Made by a program: the position numbers and the translations under genes
In this document: in pieces, positions 9,840-22,309 of the stretch
How the letters are laid out: each line of letters opens with the position of its first letter
How positions within the stretch are numbered: the first letter of the stretch is position 1
Source of the DNA: Nectonema munidae
Lineage: Eukaryota > Nematomorpha > Nectonematoida > Nectonematidae
Direction of reading: 5' to 3'
Length of the DNA stretch: 64,000 nt
NCBI GenBank assembly: GCA_030549495.1
Contig: JAUIRK010000985.1
Span: 1 to 64,000 of the forward strand
The notes under the pieces: model-generated
The model's database searches: none
What the model saw: only the letters and a program-made list of their open reading frames with translations
Told to the model about the DNA's origin: nothing

Positions 9840-12721
9840 TCTGGTATATCTGAGAGCGTGGTGTTGGAGGACTTGGTGATAATTTGCTGCCATTGATTAA
9901 AAGTGTGTAAAGTGAGGTTTTGAGTGAGAACGTCGGGGTTTATGGAAGTTAGGTGTAATGCGTGTGTTTTGGAAAGGGCTTGTTTAGCAAGCAAGTCTTC
10001 GCGTATGTTTTCTTGTATGTTGGAATGTGCAGGGCAGCAGAAAATAGAAATGGTGAAAAGAGAGGAGAGAAAATGCAGTTTTGAGAAGAGGATTGAGGTG
10101 TGGAAAGGAATGTTTCTGTGAAGATGTAGGTCACGTGATTTTCTGTGAGTCTGTGTAGAAATGAATGTGGGTGAACCGTTTGAACAGGTGAATGTTATGG
10201 GTAATGTGGTAGCAAGAGGCGATTAAGGCTGTGTATTCAGCATCATATGTCGTGGTCAAGTGGTTTAATTGAGAATTTGAGGAATAGAAGGGAATTAGAG
10301 AGTCGTCTGTGTGGAAAGCTTATGCGAAAGCGCATCTGTTTATTGATTTCGCTGTGAAAATTCTGAGTGTAGAGAGGTTTGAGAGTTGTCTGATCTCTTT
10401 TTTGTGGGTAATTGCGGTGTCTTTATTGCCGTAGATTGTGATGTATGGAAGAGATAACGATGTGTGTGTTAGTGTGGCTGGATGAACTTTTTGGTGTACG
10501 AGGTATTGTTGCAGGTGTGGGAGTGATGTATGGAGAAGGATTGTGTAGGGGTGTATAGCGTTGGAGGGTAGGTGAAGCATGGAGGCTGAAGAGGGAGGTA
10601 GTAAGAATTTGTATATCTTGACGTAACGTTTAATGAGTGTGTTTTCAAATGTATGATAAGGGGTAGGCAATTTAACATGAACTCTAAAGAAGAAGTGGGA
10701 TTTGTGCGGAAAGCTTTTGAAATTGTTAAAAGACTAAGCCGATGGATTTTGAAAAGAAAAGTAAGGGTTGTGGGATGATCGAGTGATGACCCCCAAGATA
10801 GAATGCCATATTGAAGTGATGGAAGTATGAATGATTTGTAAATAAAAAGAGAGTGCCCATTTGTATGAAATGGCTGCTCTTAATTGAAATAGGGTCTTAG
10901 TGAGTTTTGTGTAAATGTTTTTGAAGTGTGTAGACCATTTCAAATTGGTTTGAAAGGTTAGACCCAAGTATTTAGTGGTACTTGCGGGTTGTATGAGAGT
11001 TGTGTTGTTGATGCGTAGGGGCAGATGCGGAGAATGTTTGCTCGTAAAATCCATTAGTGTGAAGGGAGGAGATGCGCTGAATGTTTTCGGGTTGTGTGGT
11101 CTAGGAAAAGGAAAATAGCAGGTCGCCTGAGAAGCATTGTGAGAAGTGTGCGTTTGAATCGAGGATGTCGAGAAGAGGGTTTATCAAGATAAGCCAGAAA
11201 ATGTCGGAGGCGTCCTCCTTGAGGAGTAGAGAGTGATAGCAAGTGAACTGCACGTGTTGATTTTTAGCGAAAAACTAAAGCTCGATTTTGTAGTTCTGTT
11301 AGTTTTGATAACGCTGACTCGGTGTTTCCGAGAAGAAGATAGGCAAACTGGGTGGGATGGATGAGGTTGTTTTGAGTAATGTAGTGGATGAGCCTTCTTT
11401 GAAGGATTTTTTCCAGGATTTTGCCGAAGACGGGAAGAATGGTAATAGGTCGCTAGTTTTTGAGTTCTGAGAGATCTTTGTGGGGTCTTGGTAGAAAAAT
11501 AAGTTTTCTTATTTTCCATAATGAAGGAAAAAAGGAGAGGGTTAGACAAGCGTTGTAGATGTTGATTAAGTGTTTTTCCGGCAGATGGAATGAGTTTTTA
11601 ATGTGATTTGTGGAGATTGAGTCGAGGCTTTGGGCTGAGCTTGGTCGGAGCGAGTTTACTGCGTGTGAGAGTTCAGAAGTGATGGATGGTTAGCGATGTT
11701 GTGAGTGTGAGGAGGAGCGTAATGCGGCTTGATATGGATCGTCAGAGAGGGGGTTGTCGGCAGGAAAAAAGCAAGAAAAGGTGGATTTATTTGAATTGAA
11801 TCGGCGTTAGAGTCTGGAAGTAGTTTGTGGAAATTGGCGGTAGGCTTTTTTGATTTGATTATTTTGTTGGCTAAGGGCTGGTGTCCAAAAATAAGCATTT
11901 TTTCTTTTGGGATAGGGCTTTAAAGGAGTCGAAGAGTTTATCGAAGTAGTCAGAGCGTTGTTTATGTATCGAGCCGCTTCTTCTATAGTGGTAGTTGAGT
12001 GAAGGGCGGATGTGCAGTGCGGTAGATTGGTGGATATAATACGGAGGAAGGTGTGCCAGTGCGTGTATTTTGTGACTTCGTGGGTGTTCGTTTGTGTGAT
12101 ATCGCGTTGATGTTGACGTAGTGATGGTCAGATGCGTAGGGTGGATTGGAGATGGCCCAGTTTGAGATGAGATCGCACGTGTTTGCTAAAGAGAGAGTTA
12201 TGTCAATATGTGATGAGGTGACAATGATGTTTGTAATTCTCAGGAAGGTTGGCTCTGTTGTGTTATCGCAAATGTGTAGATTGTGTTTGGCGATGAAGGA
12301 TGTCGCCTCGATTGGTCCCAAAGGAAGGATCGCGCGTTGCAGTCGGTGCAAATGATGAAGTAAAAAGATTTGGAAATCGCTGATATGTGTGCTTTGGCGC
12401 GGTTGAGATCGAGAGCGAAGACATCAGTGAAAGCTTTAGTGTTTTAGGGCGGGGAATAGTAAGAGCAAAAAAGGAGGGGAGGGAGTGTTGGATGAAAAAA
12501 TAATCGCAAACGCGTATTGTTGTGAGGAAAATTGCTTGAGAAATGTGAAAATGAGTGCTGATTTTAATAGAATGCAATCGGAGTAGTAGGTGGGTGGTGA
12601 TATGTAAAGAGAGGAATATGTGCTGGGAATGAAGGGTAGTGAGAGTGCGTATGGCTGCTCGTTGATTGAAATTATGTCGTAAATGGATCTGTAGTATGTG
12701 TGTGAGGTTTGCCCAGCTCAT
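9840..12721 (-). pseudogene. I-like LINE ORF2: endonuclease, RT and RNase H
   Basis: At 12721-12263 the start resembles LINE endonucleases (HILQIHLRHNFNQRAAI). At 12351-11983 the endonuclease continues, with ISNWAIS and SDHHYV (the SDH motif). RT lies at about 11.55-10.73 kb in shifting frames: a PITILPVFGKILEKILQRR-like segment, STPQGGRLRHFL, then STTKYLGLTFQTNLKWSTH. From about 10.3 to 9.9 kb come RNase H pieces (HFYTDSQK, and a HSNIQENIREDLLAKQALS-like segment in a neighbouring frame). A zinc-knuckle-like tail ends near 9.84 kb. Numerous frameshifts and stops make it a relic. The first RT catalytic box is not clearly preserved. Confidence 0.75.
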
Positions 12722-12751
12722 GAATGGGTGATTAGTGTTTGTGTAAGAAGT

Positions 12752-13176
12752 TCAACATATGAAATTCTTGATTATGTTAGAGTGTATGTCATGCATGTTT
12801 TTTGTATGTTGTATGCGGTGAGGGCATGTGTCGGAAGTGGAAGAGTATTTTTGGTGACAGTTGGAGCAAGAGAGTTTAGAGGGATCTTTAGCAAAAATGC
12901 ATGACTCAATCGAGTGGCCTCTGTCTCCGCAGTGATTGCAATGTGGGGATTTGGCTTTGCATTTTGAAGTGGAGTGATTGAATTTCAGACAGTTTTCGTA
13001 TTGAGAGAACCATGTTTTGAAAATTTTAAGGTGGAGAATGGTGTGGTGGATAATAATTTTAGGATTTTCACAGAAGTGTTTGAAAAGAGTGTTGGTGGAT
13101 GTTTCGAAGGTTATGGTGTATGAGTAAAGGCCCTTGTTTCCGAGTTGCCTTACTGACGTGATTGTTCTTAGGTCTT
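12752..13176 (-). pseudogene. I-like LINE ORF1, C-terminal half with zinc knuckles
   Basis: The frame reads KDLRTITSVRQLGNKGLYSYTITFE, a fold found just before the knuckles of I/Jockey ORF1 proteins. It then shows knuckles CLKFNHSTSKC, CNHCGDRGHSIESC and CSNCHQ with a trailing C/H. ORF1 proteins bind element RNA. The upstream part of ORF1 lies on the other side of the piggyBac insertion, at 16120-16891. Confidence 0.8.
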
Positions 13177-13180
13177 TTAA

Positions 13181-16115
13181 CCGTTTAATTGCCGAACTTA
13201 TTAAAAATGTGTTATTCAACTTTTACTTTGAATATTTAGTTTAAATATACTTACCTTGAAATGAAATATAAAAAAATGATGATGATGAACAAGTTTTATA
13301 TGCAATGACAGACCGGTCCATAAGTGGACCATTGGCGAAAAGTGAAATCAAAAATTTTTGAAAACAAGCATTTATTGACAAAAAAATAAAAGTGGTTATT
13401 GATGATAAAGAGGAAACCAGTCTCGATGGACGTTTTTCTGGCACGCAAAGCAGCATAAAAGTGAATTTTTTTTACAAACCACGCATTTTCGTTGTTGCCT
13501 TGAAATGGACACTAAATAGTGCCCATTCACACTTCTAGAACTTTTAGAAAGAGAGAAGAAGGCCCTGGTTTTCTCTTGGTTTGCAAACCTTTCAATTGAA
13601 GTAAGTGTAGCTTATTTCTCTACGGAATTTTAGATGAGATGATTTTTTTTTCTGTGTTTGTCCTTTCATAATCCTTCCAGGCACCAACAACCGAAATGTT
13701 TATTGCATGCATTGCCAAAGGCCATCACCATTTTTTCGCCTTTACTTTAGGCCTATAAGCAGCCAATAACTTGTCAAACACATCAAGCCCTCCCATTCTT
13801 TGATTGTACTTGCTAATGAGGAAAGGACAGCTAACTTCGATCTTTTTCTTCTCTAAACGTGAATACCTTCTAACTGTTCCAACAGGTTCATGCGTACAAA
13901 AGTTGGATCCAACATTCACACAAGCATTATCCCTCCATTTACAAAAATATACTCTTCCATCTGATCTATAATCGTAATACCCTCTATTTTTCTTCTTGAT
14001 TTCTTTATCCTCAATCAATGGACATTTACCGGTTCTATTACTTCTAACGGTGCCTACTGCTTTTATACCTTTTTCGCTCAATGTTTTTAAGAGGGTGTAC
14101 GATGTAAAAAAATTGTCAAAATAGAATGTATGTTTTAAAGGGTTTTCAATTGTTTGGACAAAGTTTCCTACATCTTGCATGCCCAATGGCATCTTACTTG
14201 AACCTCTCTCCTTACCTTGATATGTGTGTAAAGACAAGGGGCAGCCAGAAGAGGAACACATGCACCATATTTTATAGCCAAACCTAATAGGTTTTCCTCT
14301 TATAAACTGCTTACACGAATGAGGCCCATAATAAGGAACTATCGATTCATCTATACTTATCTCTTCATAAAGTGAACTAAACTTCAAAAATTTAGCGTTT
14401 AACATTTCATAAATAGGCCTTACTTTTGCCATTTTGTCTTTTAAATTAATTTTAGTATTATCGACAAGATGAAAGTACTTCATTATTTCTCGAAATCTAT
14501 TTCTCGATATTACCTGACTCACTAATGAGACTCCAAGATCTAATTGAGTCGACCAAAAGTCTTCCTCTCTTGGCAATGTATGATACCCCGATAAAATAAC
14601 GAATCCGATAAAAATACCTATGTCCTTCCAATCTAGATCAATTGCATCGTTTTTTTGATTAGCATAAGAAGTGGATAGTTTTGCCAGTGTTTCCATGTAT
14701 TCTTTTGGGGAAACCTTGAAAAAAAATCAATAGGTTCATGAGCTACGTCTTCGGCTAACTGAGGACAATCGACGTGTGAATAAGAAGCTAAATTATTATC
14801 AAAGTTTTTCATTTTTTTCCATCTGCAGGTTTTATCTTGATCTTCTTCTACTTCAGGGTATGTTACTTCTATTTCTCCGCATGTATCTTGAGGAAAAGTA
14901 TCAAGCATATCATTTTCATCAATGTCTTCGGTATCGGTAACAACATTGTTTTCATCAGGAGGAAGTATAACTAAATCAATAGGAGTGCCATTTTCCAAAA
15001 CCTCATCTTCTTCTAAGTGCTCCAAAGCGGAAGATAAATGCTTGAACTTCATTTTGACGGAAAACTCAATGAAACGCAAAATAATAAAGAAAAAAGTAGT
15101 AGTTGTATTGTAACGAAAAAAGTTGGCTCCACACTAACAAAAGTCGCTATATTTTTAGTTTTACAAGAAGAAACGGTGCAAGCGCAAGAGCAGTAAGAGA
15201 ATGATAAAAAAAGAGTTATTTCAAAAAATGCAGAACTTATATTATGATCTCTTCATATTCATGAAAACATATTAGCAAACTGAAATCAATTGATGATACA
15301 AAGTACAATAATACTCATCTATTCTATAATTTTTTCAACATTTCTATGACGCGCTAATTTTTTGTACGTATCATCATTGTATACAGTACTGCGAACATGT
15401 ACCTTCACAAATGTTGATGATACAAGAATTATTGATTCAAATTCCACGCTTCACATTCATTCCTACATTATAATAAGATATAATTATTGTATATATTTGT
15501 ATGTTTACGATGAAAAATATACTGTCTTATTATTTTACTCAATTCATTTACATTTGATGTAAAGTGACATGCTAACGTCTTCGCACAATAAATCAAGAGG
15601 TTATATTTTTGAAAGTACAACATTCAACGTCATGAAACTAAAGAAACAGATATCAATCATTATGATCAACTCTGTTGAAAAAATTTACTTTTTCATCGTT
15701 TTTTCTAATTATGTGTTAAAAGGGTATATTTCATTGTCACGATACGCCAATGGTCTACTTGTGGATCCTAAATACTTTCAAAGAATATGGCGACATATTC
15801 AAATTTATTTTTTACAGAAACACATTCGTGACAAAAATAAGGGATAGTATGTCATGAACTGTAAGGATATTTTAGAATTGCTCGAATATTTTTTTCTAGA
15901 ATTTGGATTTTATAAAATTAACTTTTTTTACCATTTCACAATTTTTTTATCAATTAATAATTTTTAATAAAAAAATTTCATTTTATTTATTTTTGTTTTA
16001 TTCGTGTATCTCAAAGACTTTTCAATTGAACTTAAGAAAAAAAATGAACCTAAAATATGTTTCATTGTTTTTAATTTCGATTTTAACAATGAAGTGAAAA
16101 GTGGACCATTGGCGG
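13181..16115 (-). mobile_element. piggyBac transposon 1, inserted in LINE ORF1
   Basis: TTAA occurs at both edges (13177-13180 and 16116-16119), the piggyBac target. The right end, inverted, starts CCGCCAATGGTCCACTT. The left end starts CCGTTTAATTGCCGAACTT, a weaker match (shared CCG, AAT and ACTT blocks), so the TIRs have diverged. LINE ORF1 reads up to the right edge and resumes at the left edge. A second copy of the right-end 16-mer AAGTGGACCATTGGCG lies inside the element at 13322-13337. The stretch 15114-16115 shows no gene and is AT-rich element interior. Confidence 0.75.
13241..15079 (-). pseudogene. piggyBac transposase 1
   Basis: Three pieces form one transposase. 15079-14633 is the acidic N-terminal region. 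14696-13725 is the DDE_Tnp_1_7-type core with the three catalytic motifs: SIDESIVPYYG, YFDNFFTS and MGGLDVFD. 13456-13241 lies in the C-terminal zinc-finger area. A frameshift near 14690 links the first two: both frames encode overlapping versions of the same join. The core stops at TGA (13725-13727) inside KAKKW(W), where a Trp codon is expected, and similarity resumes beyond it. The enzyme would cut and paste at TTAA. The breaks are few, so this copy is younger than its LINE host. Confidence 0.88.
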
Positions 16116-16119
16116 TTAA

Positions 16120-16891
16120 AGGGTGAAGCAGTTTTCTTGAGTGAATTGTGTGGGAATGTCTTCTATGGGGAGGTCTGCAGGAATGCCAGAGAGAATAAGA
16201 AGAGGGAGGATAGGTGAAATTTCTTTAGCGGTTATGCCCTTTTTCGATAGTGAGTTGATGGCCAAGTTTTTCTGATGATTCTTCTCAAATTGAAAAAGAG
16301 GGATCCAGACGAGGAGCTTCGGGTATTTTTTATTACTATTGGTTGAGTGCTTGTGCCCATGTTCTTTACGATATATTTTTTGAAAGAAGCTTTTTGAGAT
16401 CTGTTTTCGGAGGGAGTAGTTGGTGAGATCATTATTAAGAGTTTTGGGTCTAGGAGTTTTTTCGATTTGGGTAGTGAGTGAGATGGTTGAGGTGTGATGA
16501 CGGAGGAATTTGATTGTGGGGTGTTGGAATTTGTGGCTGTAGGTACTGAATGAGGGCGATGTGGTAGTGAGTATTTGTGAGTGAGTTTTTGTATTGTGAG
16601 TGATGTTTTTGCTAATGAATGTTGGAAATAAATCTACCGAAAAGATCAGAGATAACTTGGGAGGATGTAAGAGGTGGTGTATCATCTTGTCTTATGCGTT
16701 TAGTTTGCGGATTCATGGCGAAAGTGGAAAGATGGTGTGAAGTGTGAATGAGGTTGGGGAAAGTTTTTGTGATAAGATATAAAGTAAGAGAAGGAAAAAG
16801 AATAAGAGCTTGCGATAGAGAGGATAACTTCAGGAAGGGGTTGGCAAGAAAATATTGATAGGAATTGAGTTGATGAGCTAAATGTCTTCAT
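16120..16891 (-). pseudogene. I-like LINE ORF1, N-terminal half
   Basis: The reading frame, shifting at least once, is rich in Ser/Pro/Thr at its start. It leads into a segment (LAINSLSKKGITAKEISPILPL) resembling the pre-knuckle domain of I/Jockey ORF1 proteins. It ends at the TTAA edge of the piggyBac insertion and resumes at 13176. The start is unclear: a Met codon at 16891 is a candidate. Support is mainly positional plus the join across the insertion. Confidence 0.6.
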
Positions 16892-16929
16892 CTCGAATTG
16901 ACCAGTTTTTTTACATATCTTGATTTTAA

Positions 16930-18558
16930 GTCTTTATTTTATTATTAACCTTATTGATTTATTCCAATTATTTGACTTATTATGGAAACTAACGAAATTT
17001 TTTTTAATGTCAGTCATAAGTAATCAAAAATGCTCCCAGTAATTATGTCAAATTTTTATTCAAGACAAATAAATGTAACGAATTCTTGTAATAAAAAATA
17101 AAAAGCCGTTCAGGATACAAATTAGTTGATAATCTCATAGCTAAAATTAAAACCAAAAAGGCTGCTATTTTCTTCTCTTTCACTTGTATCCAAAAATTGC
17201 TTAGGAATATAAGCTTTGTTTTTTCGTAATGTGCTAACGATTGTTAGTCCTTTTTTCAACAAAGCCTTTGCAGTATATAAATCGGTGAAAAAATTGTCAA
17301 ATGTTATATTTCGATTTGAATACTCATACTTTTCAACAAGTTGAAAAACTATTTGTTGTGCCACACTTTTTTTCCTTGTGCCTTCTTTGCCAAGATAAGG
17401 GATGCCCTTTAGAGGATAAAAGTTTTTTGAATCACAAATCCAAAAAATCTTCATGCTATATTTATCAGGTTTAGATGGCATGTACTGCTTGAAGGAACAT
17501 CTTCCATGAAAAGAAATCAACTGCTCATCTATGGTCAAGTTTGCTCCTGGTGTGTAAAGTTTTTGTAAGTTGTTATTGAAAAGAACCCAAACTTCACGAA
17601 TCGCTGCAAGTTTGTCTTTTTCTTTTCTTTCGTTTCTCGAACTTTTATCATCGAATCTTATAAAACGTAAAAAAAACTTGAACCTTTCCAAACTCATAGT
17701 GGCTCTAAAAATTGGAGGTCCGTAAACTTTGTTCCAAAGCATTTCATAATTTGTGTGATTTTGCTTCAAATGACCAGCACAAAGAATCAATCCAATAAAA
17801 GCTTTCAATTCGATCGCGTCACAATAATTGTAATTTATTTTATTATTTGTTTTTTTACTCGATCCAATTCCATATTTGATAATAAGACAATGCGAGAAAT
17901 GATTTCGTCACTAAACAAAAGTGAGAAGGATTCTTCAAATGTGCAAAGAGTTTTGTTTGGAGGAAGATTAACTTTATTCAGCTTTGATCTTATTATGTTA
18001 CATTTTTTTATTTTTGAAGAAGGCATCGGCTTTGAAGACCAGTTAGTTCCATCTTTGCATGTAAAATCTTTTTCTTGCGAAGATCTATCGCTATCTTGAT
18101 AGAATTTGAACTTATAAAGTCAATGTTTTCAGGATCACTTTTCTGAAATATCCTGGACAGTAATTTTGGTTTTGGGCATTTGTAACTCAATACAAATAAA
18201 CAGTAAAAAGGAAATGTCAAAATAAGACAAATAAAAATGAGAATAAACAGATGAACAAAAATCAAAAAATGACAAAGTGTAATATATGCAAGTTTTTTAT
18301 AGTGTATGCTTTCTATACATACGCGCTTGCATGTAAGAGTCTGTCAAACACATTACGACGTTTATCAAGAAAAAACTTGTTTGACACAATCAATCAAATA
18401 GATCAAGTGAAAGCAATATATCATTGATGAAGAAAGAAAGAAAAAAGTCGTTAGAAAGAATACATTGCAAATAATGAGTGATTGAATATTATATGTGATT
18501 TGTCTAGAGGTTTTAAATCGTGTATGAGCCTACTAGGCACACGCTATACGGAGAAGGG
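16930..18558 (-). mobile_element. piggyBac transposon 2, divergent, left end uncertain
   Basis: The right edge at 18558 is followed by TTAA (18559-18562). Inverted, it starts CCCTTCTCCGTATAGCGTG, a CCC-type terminus as in piggyBac elements. The transposase inside is on the minus strand. The left edge was not found. TTAACC near 16946 is a possible but unproven terminus. The element lies next to, not inside, the LINE to its left. Confidence 0.6.
17122..18265 (-). pseudogene. piggyBac transposase 2, C-terminally truncated
   Basis: The core frame at 17808-17122 holds an N-terminal segment (KAFIGLILCAGHLKQN), the first catalytic Asp in TIDEQLISFHGRCSFKQY, and the second in ITFDNFFTDLYTAKALL. It stops at about the position where the third-Asp region should begin, so that part and the zinc finger are missing. 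Upstream pieces at 18265-17835 are an acidic N-terminal region in other frames, so there are frameshifts near 17830 and 18010. It belongs to a different piggyBac subfamily from transposase 1, judged by low similarity outside the catalytic motifs. Confidence 0.82.
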
Positions 18559-18662
18559 TTAAATAAAAAATAAAAAAATCTAGTTTAACATTAAGTGTTT
18601 AGGTCGTTACTATCTAGACAAAAAAATATACAATCAATGCATTTATACGAGCAAAAATACTT

Positions 18663-19880
18663 CTAAATTTTTCTTTCAAGTAATAATTTTTTAAGTCTTT
18701 TTTTGAAATTTTTTAAACATGTGCTGCCTCTAATATCAATAGGAAGAGAGTTCCATATTTTGATGGATCTATTAAGGAAACTGTTTCCATATAATAATGT
18801 TCTGCAAATTGTCAATCTTATGTTATCTTTGTTTCTCAAGCTATAAGAATGAAAATTTATGTTTTCAGTAAATGTAAAACTATTTTTATAATGAAAATTG
18901 TGTTTACAGTTATACATAAAAGAGGCTAATTGAAATTTATTTATCTGCTCAAGATTAAATATATTATACTTTTGCTTTATTAGATTTTTGTTGTCTCTAC
19001 TAATAAAATCAATAAATTTATTCATTTTTTTATCCAATGTTTTAGAGTAAGTAGTACAGGATTTTGCCCATAAAAATTTGCATATGAAACTTTAGATTTA
19101 ATGAGACAATGATAAATAGATACTTTAACCTTTTCGGGAAATAAATTTTTTATTCACATTATTTGTCCTAAAGTCATGGATACACTCTTTATTATGCTCT
19201 TATAGTGCGAGCTAAAATTTAAGTTTGAATCTAGTGTCACGCCTAGATATTTTATGGACGAGGCCCGAATTAATGACTGTGACCCAATGTTGAGTTCTAA
19301 ACTTGATGTTTTACAATATCTTTCAAAAATAAGATATTTTGATTTTTTCATGTTGATAACAAGATCATTATTACAGGACCAATTTAATAATGTATTCAAA
19401 TAATTATTAATATTTTGAGTATCATCCAATAATGTTCTCGATCGATATAAAAAACTCCCTATTACTAAACTGAAAAATATCATTTATGTATATCAAAAAT
19501 AAAAGTGGTCCCGAAATGGAGCCTTGCGGAACCCTCGCACTTTTAACTACTAACCGCTTAGATTCTTGATTATTGACAACAGTGTACTGCATACGATGGT
19601 CTAAATATTGTTCCATTAATAAATCCCATTTTGTACAATTTAAGTAGCAATTTTTTATGATTGATGGTATTAAATGCATTACTAAAATCTATAAAGATAC
19701 CCAAACTTACATATTTATCATCATATGAAGAAACAAGTTCATTAAAAATATGTGAAATAGCCGTTTCAGTAGACGAGCCATGTCTCAAACCAAACTGCTT
19801 AAGATTAAGCAAGCTATACTTATCAATAAAACAAACCATTCTATTATAAATAATTTTTTCGAGCAACTTACCAAATTTTT
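18663..19880 (-). pseudogene. CR1/L2-like LINE ORF2 fragment
   Basis: Read from 19866 down, the pieces in three frames are: LNLKQFGLRHGSSTETAIS with IFIDFSNAFNTINHKKLL (first RT Asp); SYLDHRMQY-like and RVPQGSISGPLLFLIYINDI; a segment after the YADD box where the box itself is damaged (SRTLLDDTQNINNYLN); SIKYLGVTLDSNLNFSSH; and at 19037-18663 the C-terminal domain with SIKIWNSLPIDIRG. The order is right and the breaks are small, so this is one decayed copy, 5'-truncated at about 19880 where satellite begins. Confidence 0.83.
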
Positions 19881-19884
19881 ACAC

Positions 19885-21350
19885 TGATAATGACCAAAAT
19901 GAAGTACAGAAATGAAAAACACGGACAATATTGTATTAAAAAATTATTTTAAATTTGAGGGATATTTTTAGTCAGTATTTTATCCTTAAGCAAAATTTTA
20001 ATAGTGATTTCCCATCAAAAATAAATTTGTTTATTTGAGTTTTTTGAGAAAATCGAGTTTTTTCAGAATTTGTTTTTCCGAAATGTAAAATTTAATTGAT
20101 AATTCAGACATTCCTGCACCTTAAATAGGAAAACGAGGGCCTGAAATGAAGTGAGGATCGTAATAAAAAAATAAAAAATAAATTTCATTTAAAATATAAA
20201 ATAATCAGGCCTACATCAATAATTCTCTTTGCACTTTGACACATTTTTTCACAGTAATGGTAAAAACTTAGCCAACAAATGGTATCATCTTGGTCAATTT
20301 AGTAATATTAAATGTTTTTGAAGAAGATTTGATTTACATTTTCTCATCCTAATTACGAAAACGGAGTCCAAAAATTAAATCAGCAATGGAGGTTTAGTAT
20401 AAAAAATATATTTTATTGAGAATATAAATGTTCTAGGAAATAATTTTTGCCGTCAACCACAAATATGATTGACATTTTCACTTCCAAAAAATGAGTGGGC
20501 TGCATGTTCGATTTATTTTTATAAAAAATATTTTATTTAAAATGTGTATACATGGTTTTGGTGAAACATACTCAGACGTAAATTGCAAATTCTTTCAGAC
20601 ATTTCCAAATGATAGTTGCTAAAACTGAGCTGAGAAATGAAATTGGCATGGTAGATTTGATATAAAAGTATTTTTAGTTTAAAATTTAATTAATATTCTT
20701 GGAGTTTCATATGTTAACCACAAAATTTAAAATTAAATTTCAAAAAATGACTGGAATTAAAATTGGCATGCTTGATTCAGAATAAAAATGTGTATTTTTT
20801 TAATTTGAATTATGTGCATATATATAATTTTCAGGCTAAAACCACTAATTTGATTGACACTTTCAGAATTTTTCACATCCTAATTGCGAAAATTGTGTAC
20901 GAAAATGAAGTCAGCATGATTGATTTAGTATAAAAGTATATATTTTATTTAAAATTTGAATAATATTTTTAGACACAATTTTCAGGCCAAAACCGCAAAT
21001 TTGATTGACACATTCATAAATTTTGACACCTTAATAGTGAAAACTGAGGTGAAAAATGAAATCAGCATGGTTGATTTGGTATAAAAAAATTAATTTTATT
21101 TAAAATTTTAATGAATGTTTTCGTAAGTAATTTTATCATCAATCAAATTTTTGATTGACACTTATCACAAAGTTGAAATGTTTATTGGAAAAATACGTAT
21201 ATATAAGTGTTAGATGTTCCAATATATTATATGAGGAATTGAGTAAGGAAATGAAGTCTGTTGTTGACTTAGTATAAAAATATATATTTAAATTAAAATT
21301 TAAATAATATTCTTGGAGAAATTATTTAAATTTTAATTTGAAAAAAGTGA
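19885..21350 (-). repeat. About 150-bp satellite array, reverse orientation
   Basis: Degenerate tandem units contain GTCAGCATGATTGATTTAG-like, AAAACCGCAAATTTGATTG and CAATTTTCAGG phrases. These are the reverse complement of the units in elements A (3.9-4.4 kb) and B (58.8-60.5 kb). Unit length by eye is about 145-155 bp. No coding sequence is seen. The array may be an arm of a third, decayed palindromic element whose ends I did not find. Confidence 0.75.
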
Positions 21351-21446
21351 ATTTGAAAAAGTGCCTGTGTTTGAGTAATACCAATGCCATAGAGATTCAA
21401 AAAAAGAAACGCTCATTTTTTTTTTTTACTCAACCATTTTATTTAT

Positions 21447-22300
21447 TTATTGAGAAAATTTAAAATACATACACAAACAAGGTAATATACACACAAGTTT
21501 AATATGAGCGAATCCAGCGTTAGGGAGGGTATTTTGGGTGGGAGTTGGTGAAGCGAGAGCAGAGAGAGAAAAAAGTGCCAGATTTGTGCAGACGCCGCCT
21601 TTTATACTAGCGTTCAGGGTATTGATTTGAATCTGGACGGCTCGTCCGCTGGATTTTCTTGTGTATTTATGTAACTTGTGTTGCTTTTTGTTTTCCAGTC
21701 TTGTTGTTTGTTGTAGAGTTGCATCATTTCCTGTCCTTCCCTGTTTTGCCGTTGTGGAGTCGGTGCGAATTAGTTTTCTCTTTTTGTTGTAGTTGTCTGC
21801 GATAAGGATGGCTAGTAGTTTCATTTTGTCAATGTGTCTCTTTACTCCAAATTTGAGGGCGAATTTCTTTCGATTTGCTACGATTCCTATCTGGCTTTCA
21901 GTCGCATCTACATAAACTTCTTCTTTTGCATCTTCTTGTTTTTCTTCCATCTTTATTTTCTTTGTTATGATTTCTTTTATGTAATTCCAATACCATTCGT
22001 CTTTTGTTTCATACTGTGTTAACTTGTATCCTCTAGACAGGACTTTTAGTTTGCCTGTGATTATTCCTAGGTAGTAGTTTAGGTATCCCAGTGCCGCTAG
22101 GTTTACTTTGTTTAGCTTACCACCAGTTTCCGTTAGTTTGTGTACTGCTTCCATGCAATTTTCTTTTGTTACTTGGTCAAGCTCTAGCGTTCTTTCTTTT
22201 AAGTTTAGGAAAACTCCAAGGTACATTAATTTACGCGTGGGTGTTAGGAGTGATTTTTCTTTATTGCTGGTTATCTTACATTCGTTGAATCTTCTGGTTG
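21447..22300 (-). pseudogene. RT-RNase H element fragment, related to the one at 62.6-63.7 kb
   Basis: The 259-codon frame opens with YLGVFLNLKERTLELD, the segment after the RT palm, and continues through a thumb-like helix region (LAALGYLNYYLGIITGKL) to EEVYVDATESQIGIV, the start of an RNase H. The same order occurs at 63.0-63.4 kb (KYLGIQVNLVERFLEYL, LLGFITYYLATIP, KVFVDATPETVAFV), so both belong to one family. After the RNase H start the frame becomes low-complexity and unlike the other copy. The palm with the YLDD box is missing here. Family assignment is discussed under the larger copy. Confidence 0.65.
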
Positions 22301-22309
22301 AAGTGGATT

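Larger units (their letters stand above)
9340..16900 (-). mobile_element. I-clade-like LINE with RNase H, split by a piggyBac insertion
   Basis: Read on the minus strand from about 16.9 kb: ORF1 with gag-type zinc knuckles, then AP endonuclease, RT, RNase H and a terminal CCHC-like segment, ending near 9.34 kb. ORF1 is interrupted at 13177-16119 by a TTAA-flanked piggyBac element. An RNase H after the RT is found in the I and LOA groups of LINEs. All frames are broken. Composition is less AT-rich than the neighbourhood, which helps mark its borders. Confidence 0.82.
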
